A stretch of DNA of 64,000 bases. It comes from an uncultured Eubacteriales bacterium. Lineage in GTDB: Bacteria; Bacillota; Clostridia; Oscillospirales; Acutalibacteraceae. The first letter of the stretch is position 1; every line of letters starts with the position of its first letter. Below the pieces are notes generated by a model, which searched no databases, was not told the origin of the DNA, and saw nothing but the letters and a program-made list of their open reading frames with translations. Positions 45,134 through 53,889 of the stretch are shown here, one piece after another. The stretch lies in assembly GCA_948527295.1 (NCBI GenBank), contig CAOSWK010000002.1, forward strand, positions 62,001-126,000. Direction: 5' to 3'. A program made the position numbers and the translations under genes.

Positions 45134-45178
45134 AAAAAATCCCCTTCCGCTTGAATCATCATCAAACAAAAAGGGAAT
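45134..45178 (-). terminator. Terminator of the M18 aminopeptidase gene
   Basis: On the minus strand ATTCCCTT pairs with AAGGGGAT (one G-U), and TTTTTT follows. Confidence 0.75.
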
Positions 45179-45235
45179 CTTATTATAATCAAATTTAATG
45201 TTAAAATTTATCTGCGCTCAACGGGCCCTGTCATC

Positions 45236-46675
45236 TCACTCAATATCCGTGTCAAAAAACGAGGTAATCGCCCTGTACGCCATAAACACGTCTATCTTCG
45301 AGACAACCTCAAACGGCGCGTGCATAGAAAGCACCGGAACGCCCAAATCGACCACGTCCACGCCCAAATTTGCAATGTACTTGGCGATAGTCCCGCCGCC
45401 ACCAACGTCTACCTTACCGAGCTCGCCTGTCTGCCACAGGATTTTATTCTTTTCTAGAAAATTGCGCACATATCCCATAAACTCCGCCGAAGCATCCGAA
45501 GTTCCAAACTTGCCGCCGCTACCAGTGTACTTCGTAATGACGACGCCATTGTTGACGTAGCAGCTGTTGGCAGGGTCATACACCGCGCTATAGGCCGGGT
45601 CAAACGCCGCATTAACGTCTGCCGAAAGGCACTGCGACTTCATCAAAACATGCTTGTAGTCAACCTTTTCCATCTTGGCAAGGTCCGCAACAAAGTACAT
45701 AAAAAACGCCGACTTCATCCCGGTGTTACCATCGCTGCCGGTTTCTTCTTTGTCCGCCAAGACCGTCATTACAGTGTTTTGGGGCACTCCTTTATAGTCC
45801 AACACCGCCATTAACGAAGGATACGCACAAACTCGGTCATCATGCCCATACGCGCCCACCATGCTGCGGTCCAAACCGACGTCTTTAGCCTTAAACGCCG
45901 GCACCATCTCAAGTTCAGCCGACAAAAAGTCCGACTCCACCACGCCATATTTATCATTAAGGATTTTCATTATGTTCAGCTTTACCAGTTCGGCGCCTTT
46001 TTCGGCTTTAAAAGGTCTGCTGCCCACCAAGATATTCAAATTTTCTGCATCAATGGCCTTGTGTAAGGGTTTTGCGACTTGTTCCTTAGCCAAATGCGGC
46101 AATAAATCTGTAACGCAGAAAACCGGATCATCCTTATCTTCGCCAATCTTTACGTCAACCGAGGTTCCGTCTTTCTTCACAATCTTTCCATGCAGCGCAA
46201 GTGGCATCGCCGTCCACTGATATTTTTTGATGCCCCCATAATAGTGAGTCTTGAGCATCGCCAAATCGCTTGCTTCGTACAGCGGGTTGGGCTTTATATC
46301 TAATCTTGGCGAGTCAATATGCGCAACGGCAATTTGCGCGCCATTTTTTACGCCCTCTTTGCCGATTATCGCGACTATCACTGACTTTTTCTTGTTAACA
46401 TAATAAATCTTGTCACCAGATTTATAGTCTTTGCCAGCTTCAAATTTGCTAAAGCCCGCCTTTTTCGCCATCTTAACCGCATAACTAGTCGCCTCGCGCT
46501 CTGTCTTCGCGTTGTCCAAAAAAGCCTTATAGCCTTCGCAAAAGTCATCAGCTGCCTTTATCTGCGCACCAGTCAGCCTTGATGCTCCATTTTTTTTCTC
46601 CATAAACAAGCTCTCTTTCAGCTTCTCGGCCTCTGTCTTCGGCTCTATTTTCGACTTACTCTCGCTGCTAAGCAT
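45236..46675 (-). CDS. M18-family metal aminopeptidase
   Basis: Cytosolic aminopeptidase of the M18 (aspartyl aminopeptidase/ApeA) family, 479 aa, which clips N-terminal residues from peptides. Metal and catalytic regions are visible: AVAHIDSPRLDIKPN (His/Asp), ADKEETGSDGNTGM (catalytic Glu pair), VNAAFDPAYSAVYDP, and GGGGTIAKYIANLGVDVVDLGVPVLSMHAPFEVVSKID near the C-terminus with the last His. The ATG at 46675 (GAGAGG 9 nt away) was chosen over an in-frame start 24 codons upstream, which reads into the next gene. Confidence 0.92.
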   Translation of the reverse strand: MLSSESKSKIEPKTEAEKLKESLFMEKKNGASRLTGAQIKAADDFCEGYKAFLDNAKTEREATSYAVKMAKKAGFSKFEAGKDYKSGDKIYYVNKKKSVIVAIIGKEGVKNGAQIAVAHIDSPRLDIKPNPLYEASDLAMLKTHYYGGIKKYQWTAMPLALHGKIVKKDGTSVDVKIGEDKDDPVFCVTDLLPHLAKEQVAKPLHKAIDAENLNILVGSRPFKAEKGAELVKLNIMKILNDKYGVVESDFLSAELEMVPAFKAKDVGLDRSMVGAYGHDDRVCAYPSLMAVLDYKGVPQNTVMTVLADKEETGSDGNTGMKSAFFMYFVADLAKMEKVDYKHVLMKSQCLSADVNAAFDPAYSAVYDPANSCYVNNGVVITKYTGSGGKFGTSDASAEFMGYVRNFLEKNKILWQTGELGKVDVGGGGTIAKYIANLGVDVVDLGVPVLSMHAPFEVVSKIDVFMAYRAITSFFDTDIE

Positions 46676-46694
46676 AAAAACCATCCTCTCAAAT

Positions 46695-47255
46695 TTAGTT
46701 AAAATACAAATTTTTGTACATTCTGCGGCTCTCCAGCACATTTTCAACGTATATAGATGTATCTGGAAACGGGATTTTCTTCAAAGTCTTGCCATCGGCA
46801 GAGTATCGCTCGTCCCGAAGCCATTTGTCCACCGTGCCGATGCCCGCGTTGTAGGCGCAAACCACCTCTACAATAGTATTATACCTCTTTTTCAGGATCG
46901 ATAAAAGGTAGGCCCCATATTTGATGTTTGTTTGCGGGTCCTTAAGATTTCCAACGTCCAAAAGCGTCACCAATTTGTGAGTCTGCAGCCATTCAAAAGT
47001 CTCTGGCATAATCTGCATTAACCCGATGGCGCCAGCTTTGGACTCTGCATCCTGCCGAAAATTGCTCTCTGACTTAATTATAGCTAAAATCAGCTCTTTT
47101 TCAACGTTAAATCTCTCGGAATTCTCGCTAACATAGTCGTAATATCGCACAGGGTACGCCTTTTTCAAAAAAAATATATATCCACAATAGAGCGCAAAAA
47201 AGGCAAACACAACCGCCAAAGCGCACTCCAACAAGTTTTTGCATTTAAAATTCAT
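46695..47255 (-). CDS. SLT-type lytic transglycosylase
   Basis: Membrane-anchored soluble-lytic-transglycosylase-like muramidase, 186 aa. An N-terminal helix (LECALAVVFAFFALYCGYIFF) is followed by an SLT domain with the catalytic Glu in IIKSESNFRQDA, the GAIGLMQIMPETFEWL motif and the AYNAGIGTVDKWL motif. It cuts glycan strands in the wall. It sits between the aminopeptidase and the deacetylase in a run of cell-wall genes. Start at ATG 47255 with a GAGGG site. Confidence 0.93.
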   Translation of the reverse strand: MNFKCKNLLECALAVVFAFFALYCGYIFFLKKAYPVRYYDYVSENSERFNVEKELILAIIKSESNFRQDAESKAGAIGLMQIMPETFEWLQTHKLVTLLDVGNLKDPQTNIKYGAYLLSILKKRYNTIVEVVCAYNAGIGTVDKWLRDERYSADGKTLKKIPFPDTSIYVENVLESRRMYKNLYFN

Positions 47256-47403
47256 TATTCCCGGTTCCCTCAATATCTCTGCTCTCCGTCTGGCCTCTAT
47301 AAATCTAAGTTTTGGCCAAATACCTTATAATTATAGCCGATTAAACCTTCTGTGTCTACAAATTAATGCCGCCACCGCTCAATGCAAAGCTGCATATATC
47401 CTG

Positions 47404-48282
47404 CTATTTTTCAATTTTATTTTTGAAAAAAGACTCGCTAGAAGTATTTGGCGGGCGCAAAATTCGGTAAAGGCCATACAGGCCCTCTGGCGTTTTGGTG
47501 AGCTTATTTATCTTGCCCTCGCAGCTCAAAGTCGCCTTAAATCCCATCTGGTACAAAATATCCAAAGAGCACTTACTTACCGCACCAAACGGAAACACAA
47601 AAGTCGTCGGCGTCGTGCCCAAAAAATCGGCAACTCTGTTCTGCATCAAGTCGATATCGCTACAGAGGGCATTTTGATAATGCTCAAAGCTCTCACTCCG
47701 ATTCTTCTTGGTTCCGCGGCGCTTTCTTGTAATCGTGTGCATGTTATAAGAATGATTCTGGATCTCAACCAAGCCCGAATCCTGCATCTCCCTCAGCTCA
47801 TCCCACGAACAATGCGCATAATTTGGGTTTTTGTCCTTGTTCTCGCTGTAAACATCGGCCTGCTTGCCAATCGGAGACAGCACCATCTTGCACTCATACT
47901 TCTTCAAAAGAGGAAACGCATACAAATAATTGTTATAATACCCGTCGTCAAATGTCAGCATTATCGGCTTTTCTGGCAAATCCTTGTTTTCATAGACGTA
48001 GTCGATCAAATCCTGCATAACTATCGTAGTGTAGCCATTCTCTTTTATATACTTTAAGTCGCCCTCGAACACATCCGGAGTTATAACAAATTTGCCCTTC
48101 GATCGGTTCGTCTTTAGTATCGAATGATACATGAGTATTGGCAGCCTCACGCTGTCTGCCGACTCCGAAACAGACGAGAAAATCATGTTCGTGCCGTAGC
48201 TCAAAGGCAGCCATACCAAGATAAATGCGACTACCACTAGGAGGACAAGTACTGGCTTTTTTATTTTAAAGTTCACATACAT
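47404..48282 (-). CDS. Membrane-anchored polysaccharide deacetylase
   Basis: Carbohydrate esterase 4 (NodB-like) enzyme, 292 aa, which may deacetylate peptidoglycan or another surface glycan. An N-terminal helix (VLVLLVVVAFILVWLPL) is followed by the NodB domain: MYHSI, MLTFDDGYYNN with the metal Asp pair, and EIQNHSYNMHT with the metal His pair. FVFPFGAVSKCSLDIL follows. AAGGGCGG lies upstream of the ATG at 48282. The cluster with mreBCD and the transglycosylase points to wall remodelling. Confidence 0.93.
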   Translation of the reverse strand: MYVNFKIKKPVLVLLVVVAFILVWLPLSYGTNMIFSSVSESADSVRLPILMYHSILKTNRSKGKFVITPDVFEGDLKYIKENGYTTIVMQDLIDYVYENKDLPEKPIMLTFDDGYYNNYLYAFPLLKKYECKMVLSPIGKQADVYSENKDKNPNYAHCSWDELREMQDSGLVEIQNHSYNMHTITRKRRGTKKNRSESFEHYQNALCSDIDLMQNRVADFLGTTPTTFVFPFGAVSKCSLDILYQMGFKATLSCEGKINKLTKTPEGLYGLYRILRPPNTSSESFFKNKIEK

Positions 48283-48445
48283 ACGCAAAAATCCGCCCTT
48301 CTCACTGTTCACGCGCGCAAGCATTACGTTTAAGAGCAATCATTTTTGTAATCTATATGAAAAAACTTCGCAAATAATGAACAATCGCCCAACAAATGTG
48401 CAAAGCGTATGCTGAACTTTGGCATGTATAAGCCATCCAGGTGGT

Positions 48446-48958
48446 TCAGTCCTCATAGTTTATGTTGACGGCAAACCCCTTGGTAAAAAAATATATGAGA
48501 GGCGACAACGCCGCCGTGTACAGGGCCGCTATCAAATAGTGGTTAACAAGCGCATATAATCTGTCCGCATAGCCGAAAAACAAGAACTCAACCAAAAAAT
48601 GCACAGCGTAAAAAGCGAAAATAAAGGCAATAGCCACTGCAACCGAAGTGACCAAATTGAACTTTATGATTTTTTGCGCAAAGTTTCCAACCAAAAATCC
48701 CAAACAAGTCGTTGCAATCGAATAAAACCCAATACCGCCCGTTGCACCAACATCCAAAAGCAGCCCAATGAAAAATCCAAACACGGCGCCAACCGTGTGA
48801 CCTTCAAATAGCGCGATCATAACGGCAACCGGCACCAAAATTACAGGCCTCACGCCATATATACTCGGAATCAAATTTGGCGTCTGCTCCAAAACATAAA
48901 CCATCAAAATCTCAATAACATACGCAAAAAATCGCGCGCATCTGTAAGCAATCCGCAT
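48446..48958 (-). CDS. mreD: Rod-shape protein MreD
   Basis: Membrane protein of the elongasome, 170 aa with five or six helices (PVILVPVAVMIALFEG, VGAVFGFFIGLLLDVG). It links MreC to RodA/PBP2. AAAAGGAGG precedes the ATG. It is the last gene of mreBCD. Confidence 0.9.
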   Translation of the reverse strand: MRIAYRCARFFAYVIEILMVYVLEQTPNLIPSIYGVRPVILVPVAVMIALFEGHTVGAVFGFFIGLLLDVGATGGIGFYSIATTCLGFLVGNFAQKIIKFNLVTSVAVAIAFIFAFYAVHFLVEFLFFGYADRLYALVNHYLIAALYTAALSPLIYFFTKGFAVNINYED

Positions 48959-48991
48959 CAGGGCCCTCCTTTTTACGCTAAAATAAATACC

Positions 48992-49873
48992 TCAATTTTT
49001 CGCCGCTTTTGGCATCAGCTCTGCGGCGATCTCCCCCTTACCGCTAAAATCCGTCAAAACAAACACGTCAATAACATTTTTAACGTCGTCAAACGGCACA
49101 ATCACCGCATAAAAAGAGGAATCATAATCATCGTTTTTGGTCTCAACAACCTTGCCAATGGGCAGCCCCTTGGGGCAAATGCCTCCAAGCCCCGTCGTGA
49201 CTATAATGTCGTCAGGTTTAATTTTATTCTGCGCCGAAATATACATCAAAGCGGTCTGGTTGTTATCGGCCAACGACTTTTTGCCCGTCACAACGCCACT
49301 GTCGCCAGTTCCAGCATCAATCGCACCCATCTTGTACTCCGGCGACAAAATCGTCTTAACCCGGCAAGAGTGCTCCCTTACCGCAGAAACCCGCCCAATC
49401 AGCCCATTTTCGGTAATTACCGGATCGTTTTCGCAAACGCCGTCACTGCTGCCTTTATCCAAAGTAAAGCCATAAAACAAATCATTCGGATCCCGCGCAA
49501 TAACCTCTGCAGTCTTAAATTTTAGCGATTTATTCTGCTTCTTAAAGCCATAAAACTTCAAGTATTGCGCATTTTCGCGTTTCACATCGTAATAGTCCAC
49601 CAAAATCGCCCTCATACGGACAAGCTCGGTTTTTAGACTTTTTATCTCTTTTTCATATTCATCAGCAGATTTTTGATTCTTAGGCAAAACAGAGGCCGCC
49701 GCGTCGGTAAGGTCGTTCGACACCATCTGCATGGGCGTTACAATACAGTCAACAATTTTAGGAATAAAGTTCGTGCCCGGCACAAAGGTCAAAATGGAAA
49801 TTCCCCCAGCGATAAAGCAGCACGCAACAAAAAGCTTGAACCCATTGCTTTTAAAAAATCTTTTAAAATCCAA
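48992..49873 (-). CDS. mreC: Rod-shape protein MreC
   Basis: Single-pass membrane protein of the elongasome, about 293 aa. N-terminal helix (KLFVACCFIAGGISILTFV), coiled coil (DEYEKEIKSLKTELVRMRAIL) and two beta-barrel domains (GFTLDKGSSDGVCENDPVI, GLIGRVSAVREHSCRVKTIL). TTG at 49873 lies 8 nt after AAGGGGG. A GTG two codons upstream is too close to that site. Confidence 0.92.
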   Translation of the reverse strand: MDFKRFFKSNGFKLFVACCFIAGGISILTFVPGTNFIPKIVDCIVTPMQMVSNDLTDAAASVLPKNQKSADEYEKEIKSLKTELVRMRAILVDYYDVKRENAQYLKFYGFKKQNKSLKFKTAEVIARDPNDLFYGFTLDKGSSDGVCENDPVITENGLIGRVSAVREHSCRVKTILSPEYKMGAIDAGTGDSGVVTGKKSLADNNQTALMYISAQNKIKPDDIIVTTGLGGICPKGLPIGKVVETKNDDYDSSFYAVIVPFDDVKNVIDVFVLTDFSGKGEIAAELMPKAAKN

Positions 49874-49997
49874 CGCCACCGCCCCCTTGCAAAAGTCCGC
49901 CTTAAATTACAAAAATCTTGCCATTAATCAGGCGGAGACCCCTCAAAATTGATCCCCGCCCACAAAAAAAGATAAAAATAAATCAATCAAAACAAAA

Positions 49998-51008
49998 TTA
50001 CGGCCTTTTCCGCCGATAATAACTCCTCGGCATAACAAGCTCCAAGCGTTTGCCCGTGCCATCTGCCACGCAGTCAAGCGGGCGTTCTGCCACATGCACA
50101 ACCATCCTCGTCTCTTGCGAGATCAGCTGATCTAGTCCGCGAAGCAAAGCGCCGCCGCCAGTCAGCATAATCCCATGGTCAATAATGTCAGCCGAGAGCT
50201 CCGGCGGAGTCTTCTCAAGCGTGCTTTTAATAGCATCAATAATGGCTGTCAGTGGCTCAAATAAGGCCTCCCGCACCTCTTCGGCCGTAATCTCAATATG
50301 CTTTGGCAATCCGTCCACCAAATTTCTGCCTTTAATCTCCATCGAGCCTTCATTCTCGTAGCTAAATGCCGACCCAATCTGGATCTTAATGTTCTCCGCC
50401 GTGCGCTCGCCAATCAGCAGATTATACTTCTTTTTAATGTAAGCTACAATCGCCTCGTCAAACCGATTTCCCGCCACGCGCACAGACTGCGATGTAACAA
50501 TGTCCCCCAAAGAAATAACCGCAATCTCCGAAGTGCCGCCGCCAATGTCAACAACCATACTTCCAGTAGGCTCCGCAACAGGCAACCCAGCTCCAATAGC
50601 AGCCGCCATAGGTTCTTGAATCAGCTCAACTTCCTTTGCCCCAGCCTGACGCGTTGCATCTTCAACCGCGCGCTTTTCAACCTCTGTAACGCCCGCCGGA
50701 ATGCACACAACGACCTTTGGCCGCTTGCTAAACAAACTAGTTTTCACTGTTTTTCTTATAAAATGCTTCAACATAGTGGCAGTAATATCAAAATTTGCGA
50801 TCACACCGTCTTTTAAAGGGCTCACTGCAACAATAGACCCCGGCGTTCTGCCTATCATATCTTTAGCCTGCAGCCCAACCGCCAAAACAGTGTCAGTATT
50901 AACGTCCACCGCAACAACCGACGGCTCGCGCAAGATAATCCCTTTATTCTTCATAAACACCAAAGTATTCGCCGTGCCCAAATCTATCCCAATATCCCGT
51001 GAAAACAT
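49998..51008 (-). CDS. mreB: Actin-like rod-shape protein MreB
   Basis: Bacterial actin that guides lateral wall synthesis, so the cell is probably rod-shaped or was ancestrally. The 336 aa begin [18 protein letters not shown], and the nucleotide motifs ([33 protein letters not shown]) are present. ATG 51008 is preferred. The in-frame extension of 14 residues upstream is not conserved. Head of mreBCD. Confidence 0.96.
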   Translation of the reverse strand: MFSRDIGIDLGTANTLVFMKNKGIILREPSVVAVDVNTDTVLAVGLQAKDMIGRTPGSIVAVSPLKDGVIANFDITATMLKHFIRKTVKTSLFSKRPKVVVCIPAGVTEVEKRAVEDATRQAGAKEVELIQEPMAAAIGAGLPVAEPTGSMVVDIGGGTSEIAVISLGDIVTSQSVRVAGNRFDEAIVAYIKKKYNLLIGERTAENIKIQIGSAFSYENEGSMEIKGRNLVDGLPKHIEITAEEVREALFEPLTAIIDAIKSTLEKTPPELSADIIDHGIMLTGGGALLRGLDQLISQETRMVVHVAERPLDCVADGTGKRLELVMPRSYYRRKRP

Positions 51009-51081
51009 TTTGCCTCTTTTGCTCCCTTCAACCTCAGCACGATCACACATTCGCGCATGCGCAAAAACGTTATTTTTAAAT

Positions 51082-51111
51082 ATTATACTACACGCGGCGC
51101 GGATTTCTCAA
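51082..51111 (-). promoter_or_regulatory. Promoter of mreBCD
   Basis: TTGAGA and TATAAT are 18 nt apart on the minus strand, 74 bp before the mreB ATG. The leader contains the GC palindrome GCGCATGCGC. Confidence 0.6.
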
Positions 51112-51150
51112 CAAAAAAACTTACATTTAAAAATTATCTCCTAAACACAC

Positions 51151-51194
51151 AAAAAAAGCGCGCATCCACACATATTTTTAGCAGATTACGCGCC
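51151..51194 (-). terminator. Probable terminator after the GG-leader peptide genes
   Basis: On the minus strand GCGCG (51190s) pairs with CGCGC (about 51158-51162) across a 26-nt loop, then TTTTTTT. The stem is short and the loop large, so the call is tentative. Confidence 0.45.
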
Positions 51195-51225
51195 TTAAAC
51201 TTCTTTCTTCTTTTTTCAGATTTAA

Positions 51226-51504
51226 TTAAAAAAACAAATTTTTACTTGCCCATTTTTCTGCTTCTTTTTTGGTGGCAAATGTTTTACTCTTCTTCGGACC
51301 TATTCCCAAAGTCCTTCCCTCAACAGTATAATCAGTCCACTCTTTAGGTACGTAATTCGTCGCTTCCGTTACTTCGGAATGAAATGTCTCCATTATTTTA
51401 TAGCCTCCAGAAGCAGACTCTAATTCTTCTTCAGTTAAGCAAACCTCATTGCCATTCTTTTTGCTTGCTTTTGCCAAAGTTTCATCGTTTTTACCTTTTT
51501 TCAT
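51226..51504 (-). CDS. Double-glycine leader peptide, copy A
   Basis: 92-aa small protein with a bacteriocin/RiPP-type leader: a charged N-terminus, then CLTEEELESASGG with GG at 33-34. The 58-residue remainder has no Cys and ends in KTFATKKEAEKWASKNLFF. Copy B, encoded next to it, has GG at the same position and a related tail motif (KTFAT..EA..W). Such leaders direct cleavage and export by C39-peptidase ABC transporters. No such transporter or modifying enzyme is in the window. The product could be a secreted peptide or signal; the function is unknown. GGAGAG ribosome site. Confidence 0.7.
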   Translation of the reverse strand: MKKGKNDETLAKASKKNGNEVCLTEEELESASGGYKIMETFHSEVTEATNYVPKEWTDYTVEGRTLGIGPKKSKTFATKKEAEKWASKNLFF

Positions 51505-51557
51505 CTTTCATCTCTCCTTTTCTAATTTTAACAACATATTACACATGTTGCTATGCA

Positions 51558-51586
51558 ATTATACCAAATATTTTTAGTTTTGTCAA
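51558..51586 (-). promoter_or_regulatory. Perfect consensus promoter of peptide gene A
   Basis: TTGACA and TATAAT are 17 nt apart on the minus strand. It starts one base after the stop of copy B. Its spacer (AAACTAAAAATATTTGG) is nearly the same as that of copy B's promoter, so promoter and gene were duplicated together. Downstream, CAACAT and ATGTTG form an inverted repeat around 51537-51551. Confidence 0.8.
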
Positions 51587-51859
51587 TTACATTTTTCCTT
51601 TTAGCCAGTTTTGAGCTTCCTCTTCTGTCGCAAACGTCTTCTTTTCAGTAAAAGGAATCAGTCCAAAAAAGACATTTTTCTTAACCGAAGCTGTCCATTT
51701 TTCCTTTCCATTTTCAGAGACACAACTCAAACCCCAGCCCACAGAAGAACCTCTGCCACCCCCAGCAGCAGCCTCCAGCTGGTCGTCCGTAAGGCAAATG
51801 CTCTCATCAAATTCAACCCTAGTTCTGTTCAAAGCCTCATCACGCTTACCTTTTTTCAT
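51587..51859 (-). CDS. Double-glycine leader peptide, copy B
   Basis: 90-aa paralogue of copy A. The leader reads MKKGKRDEAL then CLTDDQLEAAAGG, with GG at 33-34. The 56-residue core starts with a Gly/Ser stretch (GRGSSVGWGLSCVSENG) and ends in KKTFATEEEAQNWLKGKM. The two cores share mainly the last 20 residues (a likely strand-helix unit), while the segment after GG differs. The ATG at 51859 (AAAGGG 9 nt upstream) is preferred to the ATG three codons earlier. The function is unknown; candidates are a bacteriocin-like peptide, a signal or a host-directed effector. Confidence 0.7.
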   Translation of the reverse strand: MKKGKRDEALNRTRVEFDESICLTDDQLEAAAGGGRGSSVGWGLSCVSENGKEKWTASVKKNVFFGLIPFTEKKTFATEEEAQNWLKGKM

Positions 51860-51895
51860 ATTTATCATCCCTTTCTAAAATAAACAGCACATAAA

Positions 51896-51911
51896 AATTG
51901 TTGACACAATT
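51896..51911 (-). promoter_or_regulatory. Candidate operator overlapping the -10 of peptide gene B
   Basis: AATTGT-TGAC-ACAATT is a perfect 6-bp inverted repeat around 4 nt, covering the end of the -10 and the transcription start region, a typical repressor position. Confidence 0.35.
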
Positions 51912-51937
51912 ATACCAAAATATTTTTAAATTGTCAA
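51909..51937 (-). promoter_or_regulatory. Perfect consensus promoter of peptide gene B
   Basis: TTGACA and TATAAT are 17 nt apart on the minus strand, spacer ATTTAAAAATATTTTGG, about 50 bp before the ATG. Confidence 0.8.
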
Positions 51938-51994
51938 TATTTTTGTATTAAACTACAGCATACCTTAAATAATTAAATGCTTTTTAGCTCTTCA

Positions 51995-52450
51995 TTACTT
52001 GCCAGTTGAACCAAAACCGCCCTCTCCACGAACCGTGCTCTCTAGACTTTCTACTTCACAAAAAGACACAGGCAAAACCGGCATTATTATCATCTGCGCA
52101 ATGCGTTCATTCTGTTTAACCGTGTAATCCTTTGCACTAAAATTCCTCAAACTAACGTAAATTTCGCCTCTGTAGTCACTGTCCACCACGCCAACGGAAT
52201 TTGCCAAAGAAATCCCAAACTTAGTCGCAAGGCCACTTCTTGCAAAAATAAAAGCAGCCATCTCTTTGCTTGGCAACTCAATCGCAATCCCCATCGCAAC
52301 TAAAGCCGATTCACCAGCTTTTATCGTAATATCCTCATCTATGCAAGCGTATAAGTCCAGCCCAGCAGCACCCACTGTTGCCCGCTGCGGAATTATCGCA
52401 CCTTCTCGCTTCTTTTGCACTTTCACAACCATCTCAGACTTCACTATCAA
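51995..52450 (-). CDS. dut: dUTP diphosphatase
   Basis: Trimeric dUTPase that keeps uracil out of DNA and supplies dUMP. The 151 aa show motif 1 (AAGLDLYA), motif 2 (ARSGLATKFGISLAN), motif 3 (GVVDSDYRGEIYV), motif 4 (ERIAQMIIMPV) and motif 5 (RGEGGFGSTGK). The start is uncertain: TTG at 52450 or GTG at 52444 both follow AAAGG, while ATG at 52432 is further away. Confidence 0.95.
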   Translation of the reverse strand: MIVKSEMVVKVQKKREGAIIPQRATVGAAGLDLYACIDEDITIKAGESALVAMGIAIELPSKEMAAFIFARSGLATKFGISLANSVGVVDSDYRGEIYVSLRNFSAKDYTVKQNERIAQMIIMPVLPVSFCEVESLESTVRGEGGFGSTGK

Positions 52451-52488
52451 TCAGCCTTTCTTAAAGCTCATATTATTAAAATTTTAAT

Positions 52489-52525
52489 TACACAAAATAA
52501 AAATCGCGCCTAGCTATAAACGCGA
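52489..52525 (-). terminator. Probable terminator downstream of tRNA-Gln
   Basis: On the minus strand TCGCG (52521-52525) pairs with CGCGA (52504-52508), followed by TTTTTATTTTG. Nearer the tRNA, at about 52600-52640, AATTC/GAATT plus a T-run could also stop transcription. The stretch 52451-52657 otherwise holds nothing that I recognise. Confidence 0.5.
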
Positions 52526-52657
52526 CTTTGCATATACTCCAAAACACAACCGGTTGGTCTTGGTAGTTATAGAGAACCTACAAACTTAAAACGCGGGCGA
52601 TAAAATAAAAAATTCACAATCAGCTTCGATCGCGAATTGGTGTGCGCGACCACGCGC

Positions 52658-52731
52658 TGGCTGCGGAACTAGGATTCGAACCCAGACAAACAGAGTCAGA
52701 GTCTGCTGTGCTACCCTTACACAATTCCGCA
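52658..52731 (-). tRNA. tRNA-Gln (anticodon CTG)
   Basis: 74-nt cloverleaf on the minus strand. The acceptor stem TGCGGAA/TTCCGCA has 7 bp. The D-arm is GTG...CAC. The anticodon loop CTCTGAC gives CTG, read as Gln for CAG codons. The T-arm is CTGGG-TTCGAAT-CCTAG, with discriminator G and an encoded CCA end. Confidence 0.93.
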
Positions 52732-52799
52732 TCAATAAAATTAATTATACCTCAAAAGATAAGCAAAGTCAAGCGCATAAGCTAAAAATCAATCTCAAT

Positions 52800-52841
52800 T
52801 CAAAAAAGCAAAAGCATGACTACACAAAAGAGCCATGCTTT
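52800..52841 (-). terminator. Terminator of rplJL
   Basis: AAGCATG and CATGCTT form a 7-bp stem, extended by partial pairing, with T-rich flanks on both sides. It lies 24 bp after rplL. Confidence 0.75.
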
Positions 52842-52864
52842 TTTTATGTTAATTAAAGATAAAA

Positions 52865-53245
52865 TTACTTAACTTCTACTTCTGCGCCAGCTTCGGTCAA
52901 CTTAGCTTTAATAGCCTCCGAATCTTCCTTAGAAACGCCCTCTTTCAGCGTCTTTGGCGCACCGTCTACAATTTCCTTAGCTTCTTTCAAGCCAAGGCCA
53001 GTAACCTCTTTAACAATCTTAATAACAGCAACTTTGTTGCCGCCAGCCGATTTCAAAACGATGTCGAAAGCAGACTTTTCTTCAGCAGCAGCTGCGCCAC
53101 CACCAGCAGCCGGAGCAGCAGCCACAGCAACAGGAGCAGCAGCAGATACGCCAAACTCCTCCTCCAAAGCCTTAACAAGCTCGCTCAATTCCAAAACAGT
53201 CAACGCTTTAACGTCTTCAATTAACTTCGCAACTTTATCTGACAT
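52865..53245 (-). CDS. rplL: Ribosomal protein L7/L12
   Basis: Stalk protein of the 50S subunit, 126 aa: N-terminal dimerisation helices ([25 protein letters not shown]), an Ala-rich hinge and the factor-binding C-terminal domain ([42 protein letters not shown] is the conserved region, about 75-115). GGAGG precedes the ATG at 53245. It is co-transcribed with rplJ under the L10 leader. Confidence 0.97.
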   Translation of the reverse strand: MSDKVAKLIEDVKALTVLELSELVKALEEEFGVSAAAPVAVAAAPAAGGGAAAAEEKSAFDIVLKSAGGNKVAVIKIVKEVTGLGLKEAKEIVDGAPKTLKEGVSKEDSEAIKAKLTEAGAEVEVK

Positions 53246-53343
53246 AATAATTATCCTCCAAAAATTCAATAAATTTGAGCACAAAGCCCTTCTTAACAAT
53301 ACAATATAAAAACTAAACTAATAAAATAAACTCAAGTAAGCAA

Positions 53344-53886
53344 TCAAGCACTCTGCTCGCTCTGCTGCTTGCTAGCAATAGCGCCAAGAGCCACAACAAG
53401 CCCTCTAATAGTGCCATTAAGCACAGCAACAAACCCAGAAATCGGCGCGTTCAAGCCACCCAAAGCCTTTGCCACAAGCACTTCTTTTGTAGGCAGCTTA
53501 GCAAGATTATTAACCTCAGCCTCGCTAATTACGCTCCCCTCAATAAAACCAGCCTTCGCCTTAAAAAAGTCGTGATCCTTAGCAAAATTACAAAGAATCC
53601 TGGCTGCAGCAACATGGTCGTCCTTACTAATAGCAATAGCAGTAGTCCCCTCAAGAAAAGGCTCCAGCCCGTCAATCTCGGCTTCCTTAGCAGCTCGTTG
53701 AAGCAAAGTATTTTTAACAACAAAATACTCAACGCCCGTTTCCCTCAGCTCTTTGCGCAACTTAGTGTCGTCCGCAACGTTAATGCCCTTATAATTAACG
53801 ATAACACCAGCACAAGCGCTCTTTAAATTTTCGGCCAAATTTGCAACCAACGCCTTTTTTTGTTCCAAAATTTTTTCGCTCGGCAA
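53344..53886 (-). CDS. rplJ: Ribosomal protein L10
   Basis: Stalk base protein that carries L7/L12 dimers and represses its own operon. The 180 aa from TTG 53886 (GGAGG 8 nt upstream) begin with PSEKILEQKKALVANLAENL. Conserved GVIVNYKGINVADDTKLRK and the C-terminal L12-binding helix follow. Longer in-frame readings upstream lie in the leader RNA and are not conserved. The usual rplK-rplA partners are not adjacent. Confidence 0.96.
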   Translation of the reverse strand: MPSEKILEQKKALVANLAENLKSACAGVIVNYKGINVADDTKLRKELRETGVEYFVVKNTLLQRAAKEAEIDGLEPFLEGTTAIAISKDDHVAAARILCNFAKDHDFFKAKAGFIEGSVISEAEVNNLAKLPTKEVLVAKALGGLNAPISGFVAVLNGTIRGLVVALGAIASKQQSEQSA

Positions 53887-53889
53887 TTC

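Larger units (their letters stand above)
44826..45235. other. AT-rich intergenic region upstream of phospholipase C
   Basis: 410 bp with no gene. It contains, on the minus strand, the phospholipase promoter (44967-44995), a leader of about 135 nt with a mini-ORF, and the terminator of the aminopeptidase gene (45134-45178). The stretch 45000-45130 shows nothing else that I can name. Confidence 0.6.
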
